The notes beneath the pieces are model-generated. The model did not search any database and had not been told where the DNA came from. It was given only the letters and a program-made list of their open reading frames with translations. Positions 35,904 through 47,399 of a DNA stretch of 64,000 nucleotides are shown piece after piece. This stretch comes from Amanita rubescens (Eukaryota; Basidiomycota; Agaricomycetes; Agaricales; Amanitaceae). Made by a program: the position numbers and the translations under genes. The DNA lies in assembly GCA_015039365.1 (NCBI GenBank), contig WION01000023.1, positions 124,001-188,000 of the forward strand. The letters run 5' to 3'. The first letter of the stretch is position 1. The number at the start of each line of letters is the position of its first letter.

Positions 35904-37782
35904 CATTTTGGGACATATCTGCTCACTGTTGGTCATGATGAGCAGAAAGAAATTGCAATATCTCCCTTAATACTGAATGTTTTTGTGGCGCGTTTTTTGG
36001 AACATATTCCTTATATGTATATGCACCTATCCACTATGTTAGAATGTAAAAAATGCAAGTGGTTTCTGTCAGAATGCAACATGTCTTGCTCACTGTTGAC
36101 AACAGTGAGGAGCAACAAATGACAATATCTCCATCAATACTGGTTGTTTCTGTGGCGCTTTTTTTGGTATGTCCCCATTAGGGATATAGGAAGGTGTTTG
36201 GCATGTCAGAATACAAATAGTACATACCGATCATGCCACAAATGAAATTGGTGTGCTCACTGTCTGCCATGATGAGCAGCCATATCTCCACCAAAACAAG
36301 ATCTTTCTGTGGCGCTTTTTTTGATTTGGGATCACACATAACAAAGATAAACATTGGGAGGGTCACAACAGAGGATCCCTAGGCAAGATCAAGTGGAATC
36401 TCCCGTTTATCCTGACATGTCGGCTTGTCAGCCACTCTTTCTGTATCATGTTCAGTCTTTTATCATGAAACTGAAAACTACACATTAATCAGCAGGGAAC
36501 TGTGCTTCCAGACGCCCTGAATGACACTCTGTTATCATAGGAAATCAAGATCTAAAAAGGTGCCACAGAAAGATCTTGTTTTGGTGGAGATATGGCTGCT
36601 CATCATGGCAGACAGTGAGCACACCAATTTCATTTGTGGCATGATTGGTATGTACTATTTGTATTCTGACATGCCAAACACCTTCCTATATCCCTAATGG
36701 GGACATACCAAAAAAAGCGCCACAGAAATAACCAGTATTGATGGAGATATGGCTGCTCATCATGGCAGACAGTGAGCACACCAATTTCATTTGTGGCATG
36801 ATTGGTACATACTATTTGCATTCTAACATTCCAAGTGCCTTCCTATGTGCCTAATAGGGACATACCAAAAAAAGCGCCACAGAAATAACCAGTATTGATG
36901 GAGATATTGTCATTTGTTGCTCCTCACTGTTGTCAACAGTGAGCAAGACATGTTGCATTCTGACAGAAACCAGTTGCATTTTTTACATTGTAACGTAGTG
37001 GATAGGTGCATATACATATAAGGAATATGTTCCAAAAAACGCGCCACAAAAACATTCAGTATTAAGGGAGATATTGCAATTTCTTTCTGCTCATCATGAC
37101 CAACAGTGAGCAGATATGTCCCAAAATGGCAAGTCCGAAGTGCGCTATTTCCATTTTTGGAAATGCGCCACTGGATCCTAAAGCACACATTACATTATCT
37201 ATTTCCTTTTTTAGAAATTTGACCCTGAAAATCAATTAGTGAATATCTCAATGAAATCAGCACCAAACACTGTCATACAACCACATTTAGAAAGCCACTG
37301 ACCAAGGCTACACATTTCATTGACCCTGAGATTACGTAATCACTTTCCATTTTAGGAAATATTTTCCCACGATCACATTGCTTCCCATTTCACCTTATTT
37401 GACATCTGGCAACTATTTCCAAATAAGGAATTTGTGCCATAACATGTACAAATATGTACAAACACCCTCACAACCTTCCAAAAATGGCATCCTAACTTGC
37501 TTTCCTTATTTGGAATCTGCCTATCTTACCAAATATGGCAATTATCCCCTTGTTCCTTTATTTTGATCCAATTCCCATCTCATAACATGTACAAACATCC
37601 CCCACCTTCCAAAAATGGTAACTTTAGTTGTGGGAAAAGGGACTTCATCAAAATTTCCCTATATAATTATTGGGATTTATTGAAAGTGAGCCGCAAGCCC
37701 AACAAACATCCTTGCTAATTACCAAGGGACACAGGGCCTGTGTCCACTGCTAATTAACAGTTCTTTGCCGGCTTAACAGGTG
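35904..37782. mobile_element. Outer P element, right part
   Basis: It resumes with CATTTTGG (35904-35911, the right copy of the T target duplication), then GACATATCTGCTCACTG as in the intact P1. It passes through the central spacer and the whole right arm to GCCGGCTTAACAGGTG. Together with 10670-11327, minus one octamer, it makes about 2529 bp, matching P1. It is followed by ACTACATG. Confidence 0.9.
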
Positions 37783-38764
37783 ACTACATGCCTCGTGTGC
37801 TACGTGCGTAATACGGTCCGAAACATATCCGATACCGAGTCTCGGAGCTCCGATCCGAGGTTCCGAGTCTCGGAAGCTTGAGCGAGGGTTTCGGCGAGGT
37901 TTGAGTGTCGATTCCAACGTACCCGGAATCGGTACGTTACACCGGGGAGAGGAGATGCCGGGGAGAAGAGATGCCGGGGAGGAGAAGACAGAAATCTGAA
38001 CCTCTTTGCTTGTAACGTTTAATTCAAATTCTGTTACGGAGTTGTATACGCGTTATAATGTGCACTAGAATGTGTCGGGGACGCTCTTGAAACCTGTAAA
38101 TTACCATTGTCAATGTGCCGAGCCCGGGTGGGAATGCCGATGTTCTAACATTTTGTAACATGCTGGTCACAAATATCATCGGAGCATCTGAAAACATATT
38201 CATTAAGTATGGATAGCAATGTTGCTATGTACATCCGTACGCGACCGAGATATGCCGCTGCCCGACAAAACAGTGCAGACTTACATCAAGAATCATTGTC
38301 CGAATCTATCATTGTTGGCCTACCCTTTGGCTATGTAAGTTTTGCATGCCATGCTATGCCAGTGGTTGGAAATGCCGCCCTTTGCCGACACAGCGAATGC
38401 CGACGGAAATGCCGGGTAGTGCCATGGTCGCCTCGAAGGTGATATGTGACGATACATATTCAAACAAATCTTGGACGATTATTCCGTATGGTCCGTTTGA
38501 AGTTGACCCTTGGGTCATGTAAACTTTACATACCCTGGTATGCCGTTAGGTGGGTCAGAAATGCCGCTGAAGCTGAGCCCAGTTACATGATGCATTTGCA
38601 AATATGCAAACACGGCACCTACAGGAGTGCCGGTCACAGAAGCCGGATTCGCTGGTGGGGCAGCGGGCCTACATTATCCGAGAGTGTCGATACATTGTAT
38701 GCGTTCGGTGGAACGAAAGTGTCGCTACAGTGTATTTCAACAATGTGAGCTCAAACTGGTCTGT
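37783..38764. other. Repeat-rich spacer, no supported gene
   Basis: It holds short inverted CCGAGTCTCGG and TCCGA blocks (37838-37880) and three GATGCCGGGGAG copies (37953-37985). An 77-codon ORF (38209-38442) and others at 38446-38836 lack support; AATGCCG recurs through the region. Confidence 0.5.
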
Positions 38765-38766
38765 TA

Positions 38767-39132
38767 CATCAGGAAAAAGGGGAAAAAACTAATTGCAACT
38801 AATTGGATCTGGGGAGCTGGAACACTAGTTATCTGATTGTCTGATCATCTGGCCAGTGCTGGAACACTAGCTGTCTAATTGTCTGATTGTCTAACCAGGT
38901 CTAACCAGCACTGGCATACTAGTGGTCTAATTGTCTAATTGATTGACATTGTCTAATGCTGTCTGATGCCGTCTGACTGCCTGTTGTTAGACAATGTCAG
39001 ACAATTAGACAATTAGACAATCAGACAATTAGTGGTCCAGCATTGGCCAGATGATCAGACAATCAGACAACTAGTGCTCCAGCATCACAGATCCAATTAG
39101 TTGCAATTAGTTTTTTCCCCTTTTTCCTGATG
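38767..39132. mobile_element. M1: palindromic MITE with TA duplication
   Basis: Inverted arms of about 46 bp begin CATCAGGAAAAAGGGGAAAA and continue through CTAATTGCAACTAATTGG. TA flanks both ends (38765-38766, 39133-39134). The interior is an inverted array of TGTCTGATTGTCTGATCATCTGGCC motifs. It resembles M2 within E1. Length is 366 bp. TA duplication fits a Tc1/mariner-mobilised element. Confidence 0.85.
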
Positions 39133-39134
39133 TA

Positions 39135-39413
39135 GATGCTTGAGTGAAAGTATTGCTTCCCCTTTGGCAGTGCCAGCTGCATCAACGACTTTCTGCATAT
39201 TTCGGCGAACTTCGGCAGACTTGATCAGCGATTTTGAGAAACGCTTGCTTTGTCTCTCCAAAGAATTTTCGTTCACCACCGTCGGGGGTTGTAAGGTAGG
39301 GAGGAGGTGTTTGCGATGGAAAGAGAGGCTTACTCCATCCCAAATCATGTTGTCGGGAGTAGGCCCGCATTCTGGACAGCTCATATCACCCTCCATTGCC
39401 TGCACATTGCTGT
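39135..39413 (-). pseudogene. KDZ-associated zinc-cluster fragment (KDZ3)
   Basis: The minus-strand frame carries MSCPECGPTPDNMIWDGVSLSF and LLPTLQPPTV, which I recognise as the N-terminal cysteine-cluster part of a KDZ family different from the two others here. It then continues with a helical segment (SLERQSKRFSKSLIKSAEV). It runs into M1 at its 3' end and is bounded upstream by element F, with a TACAG acceptor just before the first matched residue. The transposase core is absent, so it is a fragment. Confidence 0.6.
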
Positions 39414-39416
39414 AGG

Positions 39417-40468
39417 TAGGGATTGGCTTGGGTGAACCCCTGGGTATCCAGATGCATACCCACACCCACACCCTGTGACATACCCATACCCTCACTCTGG
39501 GTATGGGTTTGGATCAGGGTACATGGCAAGCTGACCCATACCCACACCCACTTCCATACCCACACCCACACCCTTATGGGTTATACCCCTTGATGAAGGT
39601 AATGATATGTGTAATACAAGTTAATTAAAATGAAAAAGAAAAGAAAAAACTAGTAATTGAAACTAAGGTGAGTACCACCTTCCCTTTTGGCCTTTCCATT
39701 CAAAATCATATCCCATCAACATCCCCCTACTCTAGTAGGCCCAGTCCAGCCTCCAATGGTGCCCATCACTGCCACCTCCTTTAAGCCATGTGAGACAATT
39801 TGAAGCAAACAGGACCAGGAGTCTCCTTCCCCTCCATTCCCTTCTGACCCCTCTGTCCCTTTCCTTTGCTGGCTGACAGAGAAGTGACCCCACAGGCCCA
39901 CCAGCATTGCACCCATGGACCACCAGAAGGAGAACACACTCCTGATCCCCCACCCTCCACCTGAGGTCCCCACTGCCACCCCCAATTCAACTCTCTAGCC
40001 ACACCTGTTCTGGAGCAATCCAAACAGTGAAACCCCACCCAGCAGCCCACTACTCAGGCTGCCACCCTAAGACCTCAGGTGTACAGGCCACACCCAGGTC
40101 CAGCCTCTGTACTAATTGCCACCCTCTGCCATCATCATGACCCATGGAGTGAGCCACTGATGCATGTGGCCCAGTGGCCCTTCACAGGTTCTGCTTCCAA
40201 GGCTCCCCCTGCCCCCCTACAACTATCAGACACCCACACAGGCTGCATTTGTGACCTGGGCCTGGCCTCTGTCCCGACAGAGCTACCCACATCCCACCTT
40301 ATCCTGACATAGGAGTGGGTACAGGAGTGGGTATGCCTGATGATACCCAAACCCACGTTGAGGGTATGGGTTTGAATGAGGGTCCATGGAGTCTGTACCC
40401 CCACCCATACCCACTGTACACCCACACCCAAGACCCTCAAGGGTTTGGCCAACCCACGCCAATCCCTA
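39417..40468. mobile_element. Element F: about 1.05 kb with inverted ends and ACCCAC repeats
   Basis: The ends are inverted: TAGGGATTGGCTTGGGT at 39417 and the complement of ACCCACGCCAATCCCTA ending at 40468. Both subterminal zones are rich in ACCCATACCCACACCC repeats. No clear target duplication (GCTGTAGG versus ATAATAGG). No coding sequence is supported. Confidence 0.65.
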
Positions 40469-40842
40469 ATAATAGGTTACACAGAAAAGCAGCTAGTTAT
40501 AGATGAAATTAGCACTTCTTGATCCATCAACCAAAGTGTGCAGTAGGACATTGTCGCTTGCTATAGCTAGTCATAACATCTTGATGAAACAATCAAAGCG
40601 CGCGCTGTAGGAAAGCGAGGAGACGATGGTGCGCACTGTGGTGGGATTTGTTTGTTTGTTCAAGCTTGGCAAGTCGCGGCTCGGCAATTGCCGTTGTCTT
40701 AGAATCGCGTTACAGAATCCCTGCCAGTCTGGGGTTATAAAACCGAGCCTCATATTCATTCGGCCTCGGAATTTCTGAGATTCACAGACTGGTAACCAGG
40801 CTTCTGCCATGCTTTGATGATGAATTTGCTAATGTTATCTAG
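40469..40842. other. Spacer, no supported gene
   Basis: No convincing exon; a minus ORF at 40571-40810 has no recognisable features. The last bases (GTTATCTAG) look like the acceptor of an upstream intron of the kinase gene. Confidence 0.5.
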
Positions 40843-41471
40843 ATGCTAGAGGTAGCAGAGGGTGTGAAGTATCTTCACTCGGAAGGAATTGTTCATGGTG
40901 ACTTGCACGGAGTAAGGGTTCCAATTTGTGCTCCCAAATCAGTCTATCACATTATTCACCAGCGTAATGTCCTCCTCAATTCTGAATTCCATTGCCAAAT
41001 CACTGATTTTGGATCAACTCGACATTTCGAAGCCACCGTTACACGATCTACAACAGCATTTGCTATGAATTTTGTTGCGCCTGAGCTCTTTGGCATGTGT
41101 ACCACATGCGGTCTATTCGACTGTGACGGATGCCAGGGAGATCAGGCTGCACAGAAAAGACGCAAAACAATGGAAACAGATGTTTACTCTTTTGGTTGCC
41201 TTTATTATGCTGTATGTACAGATTTCCGCTTGACCAGTGGTGGTGCATTAATCCGGGAGCTGTACAGACATTCTTTGATTCCATCCCTTTTCATGGAAAG
41301 ACCGAAATTCAAATTGTTCGACTCGTCACGAATGGAAAACGCCCGGATCGATTAGAAAGTCCAAGTATGGAAGACGATATATGGCATCTCATTCAGAGAT
41401 GTTGGGAGTCCATTCCTTCTAAACGTTCGACGATAAAGGACATCACGACGGCGTTAGCTTCACGTGCTTGA
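40843..41471 (+). pseudogene. Protein kinase C-lobe fragment
   Basis: Three exons are joined by introns of about 50 nt. The catalytic loop is GIVHGDLHG then NVLL (HGDLxxxN instead of the usual HRDL), followed by the activation segment start DFGS, FVAPELF (APE), and DVYSFGCLYY (the conserved Asp of subdomain IX). The C-terminal lobe has RCWESIPSKRSTIKDI, typical of TKL-like kinases common in basidiomycetes. The glycine loop and the VAIK and Glu parts of the N-lobe are not visible upstream. An acceptor directly before 40843 implies lost or unrecognised 5' exons. An insert with CTTCGLFDCDGC lies between APE and DVYSFG. Confidence 0.65.
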
Positions 41472-42634
41472 GGTCTGTCTATGAATTCCATATAGCCCGC
41501 CAGAAAACGTCAACTCTACCTTTTTCAGAAATTAACTGAGCTCTGAAAGGACGGAGTGGGTTAAGAGTGTCGTTTCAAGGATTCCGGTCATTTCACAACT
41601 TGTCATCGATGTACTATAATGAGTGTTGTCCAGCGATTCGCGTAATTGGACATGTTTGCGCATGAACCTGGACCTGAGCTTGACCGCTTAGCATGATAGT
41701 AAGTTGTGGGGCTGGCGCGCGGCAAGGTGCGGTGGGGTGCAGTTGTGTGGCGGACTGAGTTACCGTTACGAACGTCTTGTCGTCCTGTCATGGTAGAATG
41801 AAACCCCTAGGAGACGCGTGACGCGTGATGATAGTATGTAACCTCGACTCGAATTATCTCATCGTCCACCACCTGCCAGCCAGCTATAAACTACACCTTG
41901 GAAACGATGCTAGATTCACCCTCGTCAAAGTTGCGGAGTCATAGACCCTTCAAAGCGACAACCCATTTTGCAGTATGCTTGGTCAGATCACACTGGTGCG
42001 GAATGTCTGGGGAATGGTAGACAAACTCAGGACAAAGAAGATCGCTGGATGATGGTACTGCTATCTTGGATTTTCCAATGATGAACAGTTACAACGTGTC
42101 CGACGGCGAGAGTCCTCAGCTACGTCCAAATCGGAGAGCAATTTCAGAAATAAAGTGCGGATCCGTGAAAAACGGCTCTTTACGATGCTTCGGCCACCCC
42201 AGATCCCTCTGAGGACATCCAGCAGAATATCAACCTGGCTCTACAAGTCCACTTGGCTTATAAGCGAACTGATGACTTAGCGAAACGGTACTAGTATCCA
42301 GAGAGATAGCCGAACGCTTTTTGAGCGAAATGCAAACACGACGTATGAACAGATTGGTGGTAAATAACGTTTCGTGAAAACGACAAAAGTGACATGTTAA
42401 CGTTATGATATGAAACCAAGTTTCGAAGTCCTGTGCAGTAACGTAATTGAACCAGATCATGGTATTGTGAAATATGAAGGGCAAGAGTACTGATAGATAT
42501 TTTAACACCCGATTCACAGCTTCACATCATAATACTTGTTCAAGTGATAATGCATACAGGTAACAATACAGATATCCACTTCGTTCGTGCAGATACAGAT
42601 AACGTCTAAAGTCTATCGCAAGTAAACGGCCACT
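41472..42634. other. Intergenic, no gene seen
   Basis: Short ORFs (41603-41791 and 42230-42517 on the minus strand) have no recognisable features. It separates the kinase fragment from the 3' end of transaldolase. Confidence 0.55.
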
Positions 42635-43988
42635 TCAAGCCGAAAGTTTTTTCTTGAGGAGGTTCTTGAGAGTGACGCCATCTTCGGCAAACTTCTTGAT
42701 GCCCTCGTGCAACTTGTCAAAGGCCATCTGTTCCTGCAAGAGATCCCAGCGGAACTCTGCCTCGTTTTCAATATAAGAGACTTTGGCGAGGGGCTCAGCT
42801 TGCGCAGCTAGAGTTATCAATGAGACGATGGCATCGGTCGAAGCCTGTGCAATACGTACCATTTGCTGCGCTGAGCTTCTTGGGAACCGGGTTGCTCGAG
42901 TTCTTAAGCTCGTCCAAAAGGGCAGGGGAGATGGTCAAGAAATCTACTCCCGCCAAGGCCTTGATCTCTCCGGTCTAATCACGGATAAGATACCAAAAAT
43001 AACAGATAACGACAAGGCCTACGTTGCGGAATGATGCGCCCATGACGATAGTCTTGTAACCATGCTGCTTGTAATAGTTATAGATCTTCTTCACGGACTG
43101 GACACCTGGGTCCTCATCGCCCTCATAGTTTTTCCCGGTAGCCTTCTTGTACCAATCGAGGATCTACTCGTGATATCAGTTAATTCTGGTCGTTATATAT
43201 AGAGCGTAAGAAAGTGGGCATACTCGACCGACGAAAGGTGAGATCAGGGTAATGCCTGCTTCTGCACAGGCCACCGCTTGAGGGAAGCCGAAGAGAAGAG
43301 TGAGATTGCAGTGGATTTGGTCATCCCGTTCTAATTCCCGCGCAGCTTGGATGCCCTCCCAGGTAGATGCGATTTTGATGAGGATACGCTCCTTTGGGAC
43401 GCCGATAGACTGGTAGAGAGCGATCAACTCTTTTGCCTATATGCGCGGCGATTAAGATATGATTAAGATTAGATAGCATGGGAGATCAAACGTGCCTTCT
43501 TCTTTGTGCCTTCCTTATCGAAGGACAGGCGTGCGTCCACTTCGGTGGAAACTCGGCCCGGGATGATCTTCAAGATCGCACTGCCAAACTCGACAAGCTG
43601 ACAATTGGTGATCAGTCGTGTTGTTACGAACTACTTATTAGACCTACGAGTCTGTCGAGAGCGTGATCCGCCTGAGCATCGAGATCGCCACCCTTTTCTT
43701 TGCCATATTTGATAGCAGCATCAATGAGATGCGCATAGTTGGGCTTGTTGGCGGCGGCAAGGATCAATGAGGGGTTTGTCGTGGCATCCTAAACCGAAAC
43801 TGTTAAGAGAATGATAAGACGTTTCGACTGCTGGACGCACTTGAGGCTTGTATACATCGATAGCTGAGAATTTTCAGGGTCAGTCTATCTTATCTTGAAA
43901 CGCGGGGAGGGTACGTACATTCGAAATCTCCGGAATCGGAAACCACAACGGTTCCAGTTTGCTTGAGTTGGTCGAGTGAGTTGGACAT
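42635..43988 (-). CDS. TAL1: Transaldolase
   Basis: A cytosolic pentose-phosphate enzyme that moves a dihydroxyacetone unit between sugar phosphates. The start at 43988 gives [20 protein letters not shown], a usual fungal N-terminus. Downstream exons carry [12 protein letters not shown] (with the catalytic Asp region), VDARLSFD, and the Schiff-base lysine segment [11 protein letters not shown]. These are followed by [45 protein letters not shown], and a C-terminal [20 protein letters not shown]. At least five short introns interrupt it. Total length is near the usual 320 residues and all key motifs are present. It looks like a functional housekeeping gene at the edge of the stable part of the window. 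Confidence 0.95.
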
Positions 43989-45798
43989 GGTGATGGTTGA
44001 GTGAGAAAAAAGCTTGGGACGTTGAGATCGCACCAATGCAAATATAAGCGTTGCCGATCAAACTGGGCGAAATATCACATGACGTATCCAATGTTACGTC
44101 ATGAATTCGGATGTGTAAGCGACGCTCGGTCGGTCACTCGGGTGTGGTGGTATACGCGTACGCGTCGCTTTATTAGTTTGAAGACAAGTTTGGCCAGGAA
44201 CAAGTCCATGTCAATGTCAAAGCATCCGAGATTAAAGAGATACGGTAGCCTATCCGAAACATATACGACTCAGCGGTCATCGGTCAACAGTTTTTATGTA
44301 GCAATATCAATTGAACAAGTTCGTTCGGTAGCACGACTCGGGAACGTCAAGCGCTAAGGGCCCGCTTGATTCATACGCGTTTTCCGTGGCAATACGAACC
44401 CGTGCCCTAACCCACGCAAGATAACGTAGTACCCCTGCGCCACGCCTGTTTAATAACGCCCTCGGTGAAAGAAACTTCTGGCGGCCGACGCGGTTAACAC
44501 CCTGCACAATAAGATAACGCCGCCGCCTTCAGGAACGTTCATCTTGTGGGCGATCCCCAACGGATTAAATGGATGCTCCACAATGGGCATTTCGAAGCAC
44601 CGTCGATAAAACCGGAAATATTGACAAGGCGATTTTCGAGCGTTTGTCGCCGTTGGAGGAGATCGTAATTGATTTCCTTAGTTGGTTAAACACGGAGATT
44701 GCGCATTTGTTCGGGGCGTGACTCGAATAGAGTGGGATTCTGATGCGCTCATAGCGAAGACCAAATGTTTAATTGGCGCCGATATAGTTGGGGCGATGTA
44801 TGCCTGCCCTGGGAACAATGGAAGTGGAGTCTAGTCTCCAAAAGGTTAGAAAGCAAATAAGGGCATGAAAGTGCGCCGGGAGGATGTCCCCATACTGGGA
44901 AATGAGAATGAAAAGGGAGTTAACGCAATTGTGTCGAGAGCACAGGTGACCGCAGTTTTCGTCAGTGCAGATGACGAGGAGTCAGAAAAGCTGTTGAGCG
45001 AATTTGGCGTTCTTGGAATTCTTCCCAGCGCCCAAGCTGAGAGGCTGTGCATTGAGACAAGGATTTTTTCTCTTGAGGAAACTTGAAGGTGACGGAGTTG
45101 CGATAATTCAATACGATGTCTTGCATCATTTCGAGCGCGCTGGATTTCCAATTGAAGATAATGGCAGCCGATATGATTCTCGTTAGTCATTGGCATTCAT
45201 GTCGGTCGATAGCCGAAGGGACGTGGATGTCAAGTGTGTCGCGTGTCACAAACATGGTAACGTCACAATTTCACACGGCGGAGCGCATTCGCATGCAAAC
45301 CGACCGGACCTTCGAATGAACGCAAACACCGCCTCAAATCACTCGTATGTCATCATTATGAGAAGACTCAACATCCCGAAACGTGTCTCGTGCTAGTAAG
45401 TCTGTACATGTCATAGGTTCATAGCTTGCCAAAACCCAACACTAGTATCCGTAGTGAGATGAGATTACCATGTGCCTTGAGGAGCACTGCGCGTTATATT
45501 CTTGCTCGTTGGATTACCGAGCAGGCCTACGTTGCCTTAACGGCTACGCACATATTGTCGGCATACGGAATGAATACACCTCCGCCTCCCGGGATTTATA
45601 ATTCCTGACATACCGACGCTCGCCCAGATTTGTATTCTGATGACTCGGACTGACTTGCTATCAGGGTCAAACGCAAATACGGGTATCTGTACTTGTTTTG
45701 GATTGCGATGAGTAGGAACTGCACGCGTAGACAGTATATTAAAGGAGGGAGTCGAAGGAGCATCTATATCGACACCGTCTCCTCTCTGTTCTCTTGCA
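43989..45798. other. Intergenic between divergent transaldolase and GST genes
   Basis: Contains the upstream regions of both genes. An ORF pair at 44846-45196 (-) and 44865-45086 (+) overlap antisense, and neither resembles a family I know; a decayed gene there is possible. Nothing else stands out. Confidence 0.5.
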
Positions 45799-46620
45799 AT
45801 GTCACGCCATACGTCTGGTTCGCAATCGCCCACGGTCCTCCTCTACGATTTGAAGGGAAGCTCTGCCCAACCTTGGGCACCGAATATCTGGAGAGTCAGG
45901 TTAGCCATTATGATTATCACGCTAGGCACTCGCTGACTCGTTTCCACTAGATTCATCCTAAACTACAAACGCCTAGCATACAGAACCATTTGGTTGGATT
46001 TTCACGAAGTGGAAGCCCAACTGCTGGCCATCGGTGCCCCGCCGACGGCATTCAGGAGCGATCGGTCCCCCATTTACACCTTGCCAGTATTGGTCGATAC
46101 GACGCTAAACCCACGTACTCCTACCATCCTATCCAACCCTAATCAAATCGCGGAATATTTGGAAGCGACCTATCCCGCTCGCCCTGTCTTCCCAGACGGC
46201 TCTCGTGCCATGCAAGTTTTATTCGTGCACTACATCCAAGACGTTTTCATCAAGCCGCTGCTTCCAATTATGGTACCCCTGAGTCATCCCCAGTTCCGCG
46301 ACGGATATAGCGCCGGTGGCACGCCGCGTTCCTCTCCCGGTGGTGCAACGCTCTCAGGGCCACAGTGGGAGAGCGCGTGGAGTCAGGCCAGAACGCAATT
46401 CGATTTCTTGGCCACGATACTTGATAAGAACTCGGCGGACGCCGAAGGCACTGTTGCGCAGGGTCGGGACCTGACGTACGCTGATTTCGCAGTCTGTTCA
46501 GTGCTTATCTGGATTAAGCGAATGGCTGCGCGTGATGGATGGACACAGGTTAGAACTTGGGGAGGAGGTAGATGGGCTCGCCTGTATGATCGATGTAGAG
46601 AATACATGGACGAGTTTTAG
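45799..46620 (+). CDS. Glutathione S-transferase family protein
   Basis: Exon 1 is 45799-45899, the intron 45900-45950 (GTTAGC...CTAG) and exon 2 runs to 46620. The N-terminal thioredoxin-like domain has VLLYDLKGS, WAPNIWRVRFILNYK (start of helix 1) and the second helix WLDFHEVE. IYTLPVLVD with its cis-Pro and SNPNQIAEYLE (glutathione-binding SNPxxI in place of the usual ES) follow. The C-terminal helical domain includes QFDFLATILD and DLTYADFAVCSVLIWIKRM. About 256 residues, normal for fungal GSTs of the FuA/etherase-like groups, which act in detoxification or lignin-derived compound metabolism. The substrate cannot be told from the sequence. Confidence 0.85.
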
Positions 46621-47399
46621 GTTTCCAGTATGTTTTCCTTTTCTTTTTATTTCCATACTGGGTATGGATGGGATACGGTAATTCTAGATGGGCTCCATAT
46701 CTTGGGGACTATTATTAGACCCCCAAGATCTCGACGTAGCTGACATATTGACTAGTACCCACATGTATATAACTATTTATTTATTTATATAATGAAAGCG
46801 AAGTGCTTTCAGAGTTACTCAGCAAACTGATAGGCTCAGTCGGCCTTGGAGTGATTATCGGGAACAATAATCCTGTCGATCATTTTTGTCAGGGACGTAG
46901 ACCTGACGCAGGAGTTGGGCGTTACTTGATGTGTCTTTGCAGATCATCCAGTGCGATAAATATATAGCAAAGCTGAAACTAATAAACATGACGGCGTCTG
47001 GAGCCGCCGACACGTGTTACATTTTTATATACTTGCTAGATGTGCCTGAACAGACTGTATTCAATTCAAGGACGGAAAACTGTTTCCGCAGGGGATACCG
47101 GTTCCAATACCCCATAGCTGTCCATCAGGAACTCAACAGGACAAAACGAAGCTTCTCGAAACATATATTTAGTCGGGCGTGAGGATTCCGGTTGGCAGTC
47201 CTGCACCGGGGTGACTGTGACCGAGCTCAATTGACCTCTTTCGTACTGTTGCAACGCCCTGCAGCGCCTGTGATGTGTATTACGCGAGCCGGATGTGGCG
47301 GATCCGGATCAAACACGTGCAAACACAGGTCGTCGCAAGGTCCGAAAAAGGCAAGGAGAACAAGCAGGCGAGTAATATTGGAATTTATGCCTCTCTCAA
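46621..47399. other. Intergenic
   Basis: Holds the 3' region of the GST gene and the 5' region of the LRR gene. No supported gene; the short ORFs overlap one another. Confidence 0.55.

Noticed and set aside
31483..37790. ACTACATG at 31483 and 37783 as a target duplication
   Set aside because: The 31483 copy is not next to any element end; likely chance.
44846..45196. Antisense ORF pair between transaldolase and GST
   Set aside because: No recognisable family on either strand and no splice or start evidence.
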